Below, one piece after another: positions 30,016 through 37,455 of a stretch of 51,191 bases of DNA (its first letter is position 1; every line of letters begins with the position of its first letter). The notes under the pieces are model-generated. The model worked only from the letters and a program-made list of their open reading frames with translations. It was not told where the DNA came from and ran no database searches. Source of the stretch: CAYPZL01 sp964415045 (GTDB taxonomy: Bacteria > Planctomycetota > Phycisphaerae > Sedimentisphaerales > Anaerobacaceae); the NCBI GenBank assembly GCA_964415045.1, contig CAYPZL010000012.1, positions 1-51,191 of the forward strand. The letters are read 5' to 3'. The translations under genes were made by a program, and so were the position numbers.

Positions 30016-30777
30016 TTAGTCGCGCTGGGAGGAGAACTGGCGTCGGGTCAGCAGGAACACTCCAATCGTGGCATAGACGGTCGTAAGGATGAGGCAGTGG
30101 ACCGTGCAGGCTATGGTCTTGGTAAAGCCGTACTTGCCGGCGGTGAAGCTGTATTTTCCGTACTTTCCTTCGGCCATCCCCTGCAGGAGATTGAAGGGCA
30201 GCCCCGCGAAGCGGATCAGTTTGCGTATGAATTCGGCGGTTCCCTGTTCCAGCCAATAGCTCGCCAGGACACCGAGCAAGAGATGGAACAGGGCCACGAC
30301 CAGGAACAGGACCAGCGAGTTGTACGCGCGTTTGACCACGACCGAGAGAGAGGCCGACAGGGCGGCGCAGGTGTTGAAGAGCAGCCACGTCGCAAAGAGC
30401 CACAGACCCAGCCTGTTGGGCGTACCCCGGCCCATGAGCGCGTCCAGGGCAAAGACCAGCGCGCCGCCCAGGAGCAGGTGGACGGCGCCTTGCAACGAGA
30501 GTCCCAGCAGGCGGTAGATATAGAACTGGCCGAGCCAGAAGGGCTTGGTCGCCAGGACGCAGATGCGCCCGGAGGCGATGTCGTCGCCGAAGATGCCCGC
30601 ACTCAGCGCCAGCGGCAGAAAGAAACCGCCCCAGAGGAAGATGAACACGCCCGCTTCCCTATTGCCGGGAAGAAAGACCAGCCAGAACAGGCCGTAGATG
30701 ACCAGCCAGCTCAGGTGTACGACCCAGACGTAGGTCTTTCGGAAAAAGGTCTCTTTGATGAGTTCACATTGTTTCAT
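30016..30777 (-). CDS. ABC transporter permease (ABC-2 type), second paralogue
   Basis: 253 aa with about six hydrophobic helices. It is a paralogue of the permease at 32102-32863 over its whole length; shared blocks include LKETF/IKETF, GGFxLPLALSAGIxGDDxASGR and YRLLGLSLQGA. Like that protein it resembles ABC-2 permeases of the GldF/NatB/CcmB-like group. Its ATG overlaps the end of the upstream selenoprotein gene by 14 bases, showing translational coupling. With the ATPase at 32864-33838 it would make a heterodimeric transporter. Substrate unknown. Confidence 0.85.
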   Translation of the reverse strand: MKQCELIKETFFRKTYVWVVHLSWLVIYGLFWLVFLPGNREAGVFIFLWGGFFLPLALSAGIFGDDIASGRICVLATKPFWLGQFYIYRLLGLSLQGAVHLLLGGALVFALDALMGRGTPNRLGLWLFATWLLFNTCAALSASLSVVVKRAYNSLVLFLVVALFHLLLGVLASYWLEQGTAEFIRKLIRFAGLPFNLLQGMAEGKYGKYSFTAGKYGFTKTIACTVHCLILTTVYATIGVFLLTRRQFSSQRD

Positions 30778-32080
30778 CGACGAAGTCCTCTGGTTCGGTA
30801 TCCGGTAGATCGTTCGGGTCGATTTCCACGCCCACCTTTCTCATGGCCTCCAGGGCACGGGCGTGGTCGCGTCCGATCCACGCGTCCACGACCTTGCGTT
30901 GCCGGTCGATGATGTAATTCGTCGGCACGCCTCCCGTGGCATGGTACTTTTCGCCCAATACCTTCCAGGTCAGTCTGATGGAGGCGTCGCGGATGTTCGG
31001 GAACGTCACCCCGTTTTCGTGCACCATGAGCTTGGCGATGTTTTTGTTGTCCCCGGTGTTGAATCCGAGAATGAGCATGCCCTGATCCTGGTACTTCTCG
31101 TAGATTTGCTGGAGATGCCACATCTCCTCGCGGCAAACCGGTCACCCCGAGCGCCAGATGTAGAGCCAGACAATCTTGCCGTGATAGTCCGACAGGGTGA
31201 TCTTGCCTCCCTTCAGAGCACGCAGAGTGAAATCGGGGGCCTCCTCACCGGGCTTGAGCAGCTTGTCCTCCGGATCGGGAGGGACGTACTTCTGCCAGCC
31301 TGCCGGGGGCGACCAGGCGAATTTGTCCTGTGGGATGTCGGCATCGATGGTTACGTCCAGCCAGTCTTCGACCCCGACGGAAGTGCCGATGCCGCGAATG
31401 ACCTGTTTCGCCCTCCGGGGCAGATGGTCGCGCTTTGACAACCAGAAAAACCAGGTCCGCTGGGCCTTCATGATGCTGACTTCGATCACGTCGCACTCTT
31501 CGCCGTGGAGTTTGTCTGTCCCCCGGCTGGCGATGCCGTCGATATAGGGCTGGAGAGAATCCGAGTAGCCGTGGAACGTGCTGGGATCGACAAAGGGCAT
31601 GTGCCATGCTCCAAGATCGCGCACTTCGTGCCCGATGGAGTGTCGTCCCAGCCCCGTGGGGTGGGTCATATACAATCTCGACCACATCTCTCTCGGGACG
31701 TCGGTGTCCTCGGGATCGATCAGGGGGCACCTTCTCGGCCAGAAGATCCAGAGGTCGTTGCCGTCACCGACGAGGGTGCCCGTGAGAGCGCCTCGGGCGT
31801 CGAGCGCCTCGACGCGGAAGGCGTTGGGCTTCTGGAGCCAGATGTGGTAGCTCTTCGCTTTCTCGCCCGGGCTGCTGTACGAGCAGACATAGGACAGGCT
31901 CTTGGCCTCGCGCATCGTCGCGATCATCTGGTCGTACAGGGCATGGGCAGCGGGTTCATCCTTGACGACCGACTCGTACCGCCAGCGTCCGCCGGAGGGC
32001 CGCAGAACGTAAATCGCCCAGCTCTCCAGAATGACGCCCACGGAAATGACGGCGATCCATACTCGCGTTTTCTTCTTCAT
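30764..32080 (-). CDS. Selenoprotein: membrane-anchored LolA-like/TlpA-like thioredoxin with UxxC active site
   Basis: 438 aa with Sec313 encoded by TGA at 31142-31144. N-terminal helix 7-27 (VWIAVISVGVILESWAIYVL) anchors it. Residues 35-265 resemble LolA/outer-membrane-lipoprotein-sorting-type beta structure (AKSYHIWLQKPNAFRVEALD). Residues 285-438 are a TlpA-type redoxin: GEEAPDFTLRALKGGKITLS, then WRSGUPVCREEMWHLQQIYE where relatives have WCxxC, and the cis-Pro segment ATGGVPTNYIID. Sec replaces the first, attacking Cys. A SECIS-type stem-loop follows the UGA. It lies between two ABC permease genes and overlaps the second. It probably reduces or isomerises a substrate outside the membrane; the actual one is unknown. 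Without Sec decoding it would be a useless 312-aa stub. Confidence 0.92.
31105..31144 (-). promoter_or_regulatory. Bacterial SECIS element of the TlpA-like selenoprotein
   Basis: Read on the minus strand: UGA at 31144-31142; a 5-bp lower stem UUUGC/GCAAA (31137-31133 with 31109-31105); a perfect 7-bp upper stem GGAGAUG/CAUCUCC (31127-31121 with 31117-31111); loop UGG (31120-31118) with G in second place. Twenty-one nt separate UGA and loop. All parameters fit the bacterial SECIS consensus as I recall it. Confidence 0.85.
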
Positions 32081-32101
32081 CTGTGTTTCCTGTGACTGGT
32101 T

Positions 32102-32863
32102 TCAGTCGCGTTCGGCAAGGAATTGCTTTTTGCGGAAGATCAGTACTCCCGGCAGCGCGTAGATCATCGTTAGAAGGAGACTGTGCGCGGTGTAGACGAG
32201 GGTCCTCGGCAGATGCAGACCCGCGAGGACCAGGTTCTTTTCCTCGAATTCTCCATTGCCTAAATCTCTCAGCAGTGTGTGGGGCGGAAACCCGTACCTG
32301 AGAATCCCTTTCAGCACGTCTCCGATAGCGTAGTTGCGCAGGTTCCAGATCAAGATTTGCAGCACGCCGCCTATCGTGATGAAGGCCACCAGCAGGAACA
32401 GGGAGTTCTGCGATCGCTTGACCAGAACGGACGAGGACGTGGACAGGGCGGCCCAGGTATTGAAGAGCAGCCACGACAGAAAAAGCCAGAGGGCCAGGTC
32501 CTCCGTCGAGCCCTTGCGCGTCACGAGGCGCAAAACGAGAATGACGATACCGGCCAGCAGAAAGTGGATGGCCCCCTGCAGGGACAGGCCCAGGAGCCGG
32601 TAGGCAAAGAGCGTTCCGGGCCGCAACGGTCGGGTCAGCACGACGCAGATTCGTCCGGAAGCGACGTCGTCGCCGATAATCCCGGCGCTGAGCGCCAGCG
32701 GCAGAAGGAAACCGCCGCAGAGAAAGAGCAAACCGCCGAATTCCTCCGGGTCCGGATAATACAGCCACCAGAACATCACGTAGAGCGCCAGCCACACCAC
32801 GTGCACGATCCAGATGTAGCGCCGTCTCCAGAACGTTTCTTTCAGCAGTTCATAGGCCCTCAT
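32102..32863 (-). CDS. ABC transporter permease (ABC-2 type), first paralogue
   Basis: 253 aa, multi-spanning, paralogous to 30016-30777. It contains LLPLALSAGIIGDDVASGRI and YRLLGLSLQGAIHFLLAGIV, the same blocks as its partner. Its ATG begins directly after the ATPase stop at 32864, so the two are translationally coupled. The next gene, the selenoprotein, starts 21 nt after its stop. The order ATPase, permease, selenoprotein, permease suggests one operon. Confidence 0.87.
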   Translation of the reverse strand: MRAYELLKETFWRRRYIWIVHVVWLALYVMFWWLYYPDPEEFGGLLFLCGGFLLPLALSAGIIGDDVASGRICVVLTRPLRPGTLFAYRLLGLSLQGAIHFLLAGIVILVLRLVTRKGSTEDLALWLFLSWLLFNTWAALSTSSSVLVKRSQNSLFLLVAFITIGGVLQILIWNLRNYAIGDVLKGILRYGFPPHTLLRDLGNGEFEEKNLVLAGLHLPRTLVYTAHSLLLTMIYALPGVLIFRKKQFLAERD

Positions 32864-33838
32864 CTACTGCCCCCTCTCATCGCACAGCCGCAGGAATGTT
32901 TCCTCAATGTCCTCGCGGTGCAACATCACGCTGGTGATGCGAGCGCCGCCCCGGGCCAGCTTCGTCACGATCTCGGGGACTTCGGCCGGATCGTCCACCG
33001 CCAGCGCCAGCTCGGTTTCGGATGCCTCCAGTACCTTGGAAGCCGGCAGCAGGGTTTCCGCGAGGCGCGGGCCGTCCGATTCGAGGCCGACAAGGAGTTG
33101 TCCCGCCCGGCCGGTCATCGCGTTGTCCCCGAACGTGATGATCTGTCCGTGGTGCATGAACATGTAGTCGCTGGTGAGCTTCTCCAGTTCGCCCAGGCGG
33201 TGGGAGCTGATGACGATAGCCGCGCCCGAATCCTGCAGTTGCTTGAGCAGGTCTCGCAACCGGATGATGCCGACCGGGTCGAGGCCGTTGCTCGGCTCGT
33301 CGAGCAACAGCAGTTGCGGCTCGTTCAACATCGCCACGCCCAGCGCCAGGCGCTGCTTCATGCCCTGGGAAAAGTCCGCACACGGCCGGTCGATGAACTC
33401 CTGCATCTGGAGTCGCTGGATGGATTTGTCCACCTGGTCGGCAATCGTCGCGCGCGACAGGCCCAGCAGGGCCCCGTGGTAGCGCAGCGTGGCGCGGGCG
33501 GAATAGCCGCCGAGGAAGACCGGATGCTCCGGCATATAGCCGAGACTCTGTCGAGCCTGGATCGACCGCGCCGGGTGTCCGCAGACCGTGACGTCGCCGT
33601 TCGTGGGGAAGATCAGCCCCGCGATCAGGTTCAGCAGGGTGGATTTGCCCGCGCCGTTGGGACCGATCAGGCCGACGATCTGGCCCGGCCGCACCGATAG
33701 CGAAACCTCGTTCAAGGCGCGAACCGCTTTCGCACGCGATGCGAGCAGCTTCTTGTATACCTTGGTCAGACGCCGGCACTGTACCACGGCTTCTCGCGCG
33801 TCGCTGCCGCTGGTCGGCTCGTTTGCTGCCTGGATCAC
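32864..33838 (-). CDS. ABC transporter ATP-binding protein
   Basis: 324 aa from GTG 33838 (GGAGG 6 nt upstream). Walker A is LIGPNGAGKSTLLNLIAG, the Q-loop region is GYMPEHPVF, the signature is FSQGMKQRL (a variant of LSGGQ common in ABC-2 exporters), Walker B is LLLLDEPSNGLDP and the H-loop is VISSHRL. About 80 extra residues follow the nucleotide-binding domain (ESDGPRLAETLLPASKVL), as in many drug, copper and sodium exporter ATPases (CcmA/NatA/NosF-like). It drives the adjacent permease pair. Substrate unknown; the embedded thiol/selenol redoxin hints at a redox-linked cargo. Confidence 0.93.
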   Translation of the reverse strand: MIQAANEPTSGSDAREAVVQCRRLTKVYKKLLASRAKAVRALNEVSLSVRPGQIVGLIGPNGAGKSTLLNLIAGLIFPTNGDVTVCGHPARSIQARQSLGYMPEHPVFLGGYSARATLRYHGALLGLSRATIADQVDKSIQRLQMQEFIDRPCADFSQGMKQRLALGVAMLNEPQLLLLDEPSNGLDPVGIIRLRDLLKQLQDSGAAIVISSHRLGELEKLTSDYMFMHHGQIITFGDNAMTGRAGQLLVGLESDGPRLAETLLPASKVLEASETELALAVDDPAEVPEIVTKLARGGARITSVMLHREDIEETFLRLCDERGQ

Positions 33839-33876
33839 AGTTTGCCTCCTTTTTCAGGATTAGCTACACGATCAAC

Positions 33877-33902
33877 GTAGGATGGGTCCTCAACCCACGC
33901 GT
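33877..33902. repeat. 26-bp dispersed motif, inverted copy of 23196-23221
   Basis: GTAGGATGGGTCCTCAACCC plus ACGCGT; the copy at 23196-23221 is its reverse complement with one mismatch. Non-coding in both places. Confidence 0.7.
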
Positions 33903-33918
33903 GCAGACTGCATTCGTA

Positions 33919-35283
33919 TTATCCTTCATTCGCGTCTTCCTCGATTGGCCGGGGGAAGCGCCACAGAATGTCGTACTCCTTGTCATGGCGAGACTCCTTC
34001 TCGGTGCCGCCGTCGTCCTTGCCGTCCTCGTTGACGCCGTAGACGAGGAAGCCTTCGCCCTCGTTGCGGTAGTGCAGCGGCTCGTCCGTGAAGGGATCGA
34101 TCAGACCCTCCAGTCCCAGCTCGTCCAGCGTCTCCGGGTATGCGCCGTGTGCCTGGCGGTATTGCATCAGGGCCAGGCCTGCCCGGGTGAGGCGCAGTTG
34201 CGTCATCGTCGCGCAGTAATACCTCTTCAAGAATTCGAGCATGCCCGAAAGCTCGTTGGTCAGAATGTATTTGCCCGGGACGTCCCAGACCTCTTCGTAG
34301 CCCTCGGTGCCCCGGGGTACGTACGGGCCTTCGAGCAGCATCGCGCCCTTTCTCATCCGCTGGAGGTAGGCGGCGTGATCGGCGAGGAAGCGGGGTCGGT
34401 ACGCGATGAATCGAAACAGCAGACGGCGGACGAACTCGGGCACGCCGGCCCCGCCCAATGCGTTTTCCGGCAGGGCCTCGTACAGTTGGTTCCGCGGCAG
34501 ATTGAAAAGCCACTCGCCCCTGAGCAATCGTTCGGCGTCGACGGCGCGGACGAGCGGGTCGACGCCGTCGAGGCCCGCCAGGAGGTTCTCCACCTCCCGG
34601 TACTGGCCCTCATCGGGCGGCGCGATCTCGCAGAGCCAGCGGATACTATGACGCGACCAGTTGATCATAATCAAGCGCGTGAACTGGGTTTCGCAGGTCG
34701 GCTCGTCACGAAACGCCCCGGCGAATTTCAACTGCGTGCGAACGGTCTGCCAGGCCTTGTGTGGGTCGCCGCCTTCGGCCTCCAGGCGGGCCCGGCCTCC
34801 CAGAATGCGTATGAGCCACCGTGCGTCCTCCGTCATGGGCAGGTCCGTGAGCAGGCCCCCGTCGTAGTCGCGATTGAATCGGCACGCCGGCAGCAGCGTC
34901 CCTCGCTCGATGTCCGCCAGCGCGCGGACGACGAAGTCCTGTTTGATGAGGCGTTCGAGCTCGGCGCGGTCTTCCGGCTTGGCTGAATCGCTGAACGCGC
35001 GTCGGGAAAGGTCTGACAGATGCTCGAGCAGGGTTTTCCTGGGTGCGTGTTTCCTCTTCAGTGCGGCCGCCGCACGCTCGTAGAATAGGGCGGCGTTCTG
35101 TTCGTCGGGAACCTCCGGGGGGATCATGTCGGCCGCATTCATCGGACGCCCATCCGCCTGCAGCGCCGCCTGCGCCGCATGAAGCTTCGCGGCCGAACGT
35201 GACAGTGAGAAGGCGTAAGCCCCGCCGAGCCCGAGGATCACCACGATGAAACCGGTGAGTATTCTCCTGGACGTCTTGCGCAT
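33919..35283 (-). CDS. Single-pass membrane protein of unknown function with pseudopilin-like C-terminus
   Basis: 454 aa from ATG 35283 (GGAGG 3 nt upstream, directly after a degenerate gene); the open frame further upstream is the neighbour read out of phase. One N-terminal transmembrane helix at about 9-27 (GFIVVILGLGGAYAFSLS). The long middle is helical and charged. The C-terminal part (LALMQYRQAHGAYPETLDEL, then IDPFTDEPLHYRNEGEGFLV and GVNEDGKDDGG) resembles the C-terminal fold seen in GspG-like pseudopilins and in many planctomycete secreted proteins. It probably faces the periplasm. It lies upstream of the ABC operon on the same strand but is separated from it by 80 bp with a repeat. 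Confidence 0.75.
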   Translation of the reverse strand: MRKTSRRILTGFIVVILGLGGAYAFSLSRSAAKLHAAQAALQADGRPMNAADMIPPEVPDEQNAALFYERAAAALKRKHAPRKTLLEHLSDLSRRAFSDSAKPEDRAELERLIKQDFVVRALADIERGTLLPACRFNRDYDGGLLTDLPMTEDARWLIRILGGRARLEAEGGDPHKAWQTVRTQLKFAGAFRDEPTCETQFTRLIMINWSRHSIRWLCEIAPPDEGQYREVENLLAGLDGVDPLVRAVDAERLLRGEWLFNLPRNQLYEALPENALGGAGVPEFVRRLLFRFIAYRPRFLADHAAYLQRMRKGAMLLEGPYVPRGTEGYEEVWDVPGKYILTNELSGMLEFLKRYYCATMTQLRLTRAGLALMQYRQAHGAYPETLDELGLEGLIDPFTDEPLHYRNEGEGFLVYGVNEDGKDDGGTEKESRHDKEYDILWRFPRPIEEDANEG

Positions 35284-35294
35284 TGTCCTCCTTC

Positions 35295-35822
35295 CTACGG
35301 ATATTGAGTCAGTCGTTCCGCCTGTCGGCCTCCGTCTTCGCACCGCCGCTCGGTGCCGGGCTTTAGCAACACGTCTTCCGGCTTGGGAAAGCTCCATTGC
35401 TTCCACCCTTCGGGCGGCGTCCGCAGGAACTTCTCCGTGGGGATCTCGGCGTCGACGGTGACGTTGGACCATTGCTCGTGCCCGATCGAGTGTCTGGCCA
35501 AGGGCGTGGGCTTGGTCATATAGACGTTCGAGCGGGTTTTTTCGTAGGTTTGCCTGTCCTCGATGCTGAACCACGGCCGGTCTCCGTGCCAGTAGATCCA
35601 GAGATCGTTCCCATCGCCGACGAGTGTTCCGCCCGGTGTGCCGTCGGCCCGCACCGCCTCGATCATCTGCTCGTACAGGGCCCGCGCGGCCGGCTCGTCG
35701 CGGAAGGCGTTCTCGCGGCCGGCTTCGTTTGGCTCAATTAGGGCCGGGCGAGCCTGTGGACAAACACAGAGAGTCGCCGCCAGACAGGCCCAAAGCATCA
35801 AACTGGCTTTGTTGTGAGTCAT
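35295..35822 (-). pseudogene. Degenerate paralogue of the LolA-like/TlpA-like selenoprotein, lacking the thioredoxin domain
   Basis: 175 aa. Signal peptide present (MTHNKASLMLWACLAATLCV). It shares with the selenoprotein the blocks FRDEPAARALYEQMIEAVRA, GGTLVGDGNDLWIYW, VYMTKPTPLARHSIGHE, TVDAEIPTEKFLRTPPEGW and PEDVLLKPGTE. A stretch of about 70 residues in the middle is missing, as is everything after GGRQAERLTQYP, which corresponds to the start of the redoxin domain (GGKITLSDYHG). So it ends just before the Sec site and SECIS would appear. The start has AGGAG 9 nt upstream, so it may still be expressed as a short protein. Most likely a duplicated, decaying gene. Confidence 0.7.
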
Positions 35823-35900
35823 AGCCGTTCGCTCCTGCAAGACGCGCTATCCACGTGATTCCCCCGCATCGACCACGAATCCCGTGCATATGTATGACCT

Positions 35901-35932
35901 ATTTCCCAGTAAGACGCAGTCGAACGGGAAAT
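35901..35932 (-). terminator. Possible weak terminator hairpin after the 35934-36917 gene
   Basis: ATTTCCC (35901-35907) and GGGAAAT (35926-35932) form a perfect 7-bp stem with an 18-nt loop immediately after the stop. No U-tract. Confidence 0.35.
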
Positions 35933-35933
35933 G

Positions 35934-36917
35934 TTACCTGCCTTTTTTTTGACGTTGCCTGATCCGGTGGCCCAGCCAGAGCAGCATCACCAGGACGGCC
36001 AGCCCGACGACCGACATCCCGGCGGTGTTGTCCGGGCGGGCCTGATCCCATTCCTGCAAGGGTGACAGCACGATGAAGAAAGTCAGGGCGCCGGCGATTA
36101 GAGCCAGGTTGTGTTTGTCCGCGCATCCCGGCCTTGTGGCCAAAACGGGTATCGCCCCCGTGAAGGCGGCGGCGAGCAGCACTACGGCCAGGATGACAGC
36201 CACCGGATGGATCCCGGTATGCGGCAGCAGCCACACCAAAACGAAAAGCATCGCTGTCCCCGCGAACCCCAGGACCAGCAACCGTCGGGGGCGACACGCG
36301 TCCTTTGAGTTGGGCTTGGGCGACAGGTCGCGGCGCGGCAGTCGCCAGGCCAGGATGCAGAGCCCGGCCGTCACTGCCGCAGCGATCCATAGATGTGCGG
36401 CCGGGGGGCGATATTCGCTGATCAGATAGAAGATGACGACGCCGTTGGCAATCCACAAGGCCAGCAGCATCCCCAACCCCCAGTTCGGCATCCACCGGTT
36501 GTGACGCCGGCCGGGAAACAGCAGGTTCGCCAGGGCGATGGGAATCACGATGCTGAACACCGCGTGGTAAACTGTCAGCTCGAAGGCCCACACCCAGTTG
36601 ACGCCCAGCCAGCGGCCGTAGTCGGCCAGAGGGCCCAGGTCCATCCAGGCCGGGTCGAAGAAACTCTTGCACATCAAGCCTTCTTCGGCAACCCCGTACG
36701 CTGCCGCCAGCGCCAACAGGCTGGGCCAGCCCTTGTTCCAGCGGAACACCACCTCCCTTACCAGGACGGCCCCGCCTCCGTAGAGTACCACGAGCATGAT
36801 GAATCCGAGAGGTTGGAAAAACTCCGCCGGCGGCGCCGAGCCGCTGAGAAGTTCGCCGATTGCCGGCGACAGAAAGAACAAGATGAGGGCCGGATAGGTG
36901 CGCTTGCTCTTCGCCAT
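35934..36917 (-). CDS. Polytopic membrane protein of unknown function
   Basis: 327 aa from ATG 36917 (GGAGA about 10 nt upstream; an ATG six codons earlier is possible). About nine hydrophobic segments, starting FFLSPAIGELLSG and FIMLVVLYGGGAVLVREVVF. The motif AAYGVAEEGLMCKSFFDP has a Glu-Glu pair at the membrane edge that recalls CAAX-protease-like (CPBP/Abi) proteins. The other expected motifs are not clear, so I do not assign that family. It ends with a Lys/Arg-rich tail. It follows the small YbjQ-like gene by 34 nt on the same strand. Confidence 0.75.
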   Translation of the reverse strand: MAKSKRTYPALILFFLSPAIGELLSGSAPPAEFFQPLGFIMLVVLYGGGAVLVREVVFRWNKGWPSLLALAAAYGVAEEGLMCKSFFDPAWMDLGPLADYGRWLGVNWVWAFELTVYHAVFSIVIPIALANLLFPGRRHNRWMPNWGLGMLLALWIANGVVIFYLISEYRPPAAHLWIAAAVTAGLCILAWRLPRRDLSPKPNSKDACRPRRLLVLGFAGTAMLFVLVWLLPHTGIHPVAVILAVVLLAAAFTGAIPVLATRPGCADKHNLALIAGALTFFIVLSPLQEWDQARPDNTAGMSVVGLAVLVMLLWLGHRIRQRQKKGR

Positions 36918-36951
36918 TTCCGGTGGATCTCCCATGGCCCGGATCGGGCGC

Positions 36952-37116
36952 TTACTCGATCACGACGGCTGTGCCCTTGCCCGAAGCCATCAGCAGCGAT
37001 TTGCCTTTCGAGCCGATGTTCACCGCCCGGACGTTGCGAACGATCACGATGCCCTTGTACTGCCGGATGCGAATCCCGTCCAGTATCGGGGTTGTGAAAG
37101 TCTGCACGTCGTTCAT
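36952..37116 (-). CDS. Very small YbjQ-like protein with the middle of the domain missing
   Basis: 54 aa, start ATG 37116 with GGGG 6 nt upstream, stop TAA. The first half, TTPILDGIRIRQYKGIVI, matches the start of the YbjQ/UPF0145 family. The second half, VNIGSKGKSLLMASGKGTAV, matches its end. The roughly 50 residues between them in normal members (about 105 aa) are absent, so this is either a deletion derivative or a minimal relative. YbjQ-like proteins form pentamers with unknown role. The gene starts 3 nt after the stop of the DUF5060 gene, so it is probably co-translated. Confidence 0.6.
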   Translation of the reverse strand: MNDVQTFTTPILDGIRIRQYKGIVIVRNVRAVNIGSKGKSLLMASGKGTAVVIE

Positions 37117-37119
37117 ATG

Positions 37120-37455
37120 TTACCCCTTTCCTGCGAACGCATCTTGGCTCGGAAAGCTCAGCGGGTCCCGCCCGTAGTGAAAGCCGCCCACGCGAATATC
37201 CTTGTGCGAAGGGGAGGTCAGCGTCACGTCGAGCGTGACATCGGCAAACGGGTTGGCGTAGTCGTTCTCGTGCCGGAAGGTGATCTCGAAGACCTCATAG
37301 AGAGGGACCTTCGTTGCGTTGTGAGTGGTCTGCACGTTCAAGGCACGCCCGGAGTTTGGCTCCGCCTCGCATGGTGCAAGCGGGTACGGACGGCAGATCA
37401 GCGCGACAAGGAGGATGCTGCCGGTCAACTGTATTCTCGCTGCCAAAGGCCTCAC
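37120..37455 (-). CDS. Short secreted protein with only a DUF5060-like domain
   Basis: 111 aa from GTG 37455, which overlaps the stop of the giant upstream gene as GTGA; a TTG four codons later is another start. Signal peptide about 1-30 (LTGSILLVALICRPYPLAPC). Residues 50-98 (VPLYEVFEITFRHENDYANP, then DVTLDVTLTSPSHKDIRVGG) match DUF5060, an N-terminal beta-sandwich usually fused to glycoside hydrolase barrels. Here the protein ends about 15 residues later with no barrel. It may be a remnant of a broken enzyme or a stand-alone binding protein. Confidence 0.6.
   Translation of the reverse strand: MRPLAARIQLTGSILLVALICRPYPLAPCEAEPNSGRALNVQTTHNATKVPLYEVFEITFRHENDYANPFADVTLDVTLTSPSHKDIRVGGFHYGRDPLSFPSQDAFAGKG

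Noticed and set aside
35284..35574. Extended N-terminus of the 454-aa membrane protein
   Set aside because: The added residues are Arg/His rich and come from the neighbouring degenerate gene out of frame. ATG 35283 has a good ribosome site.
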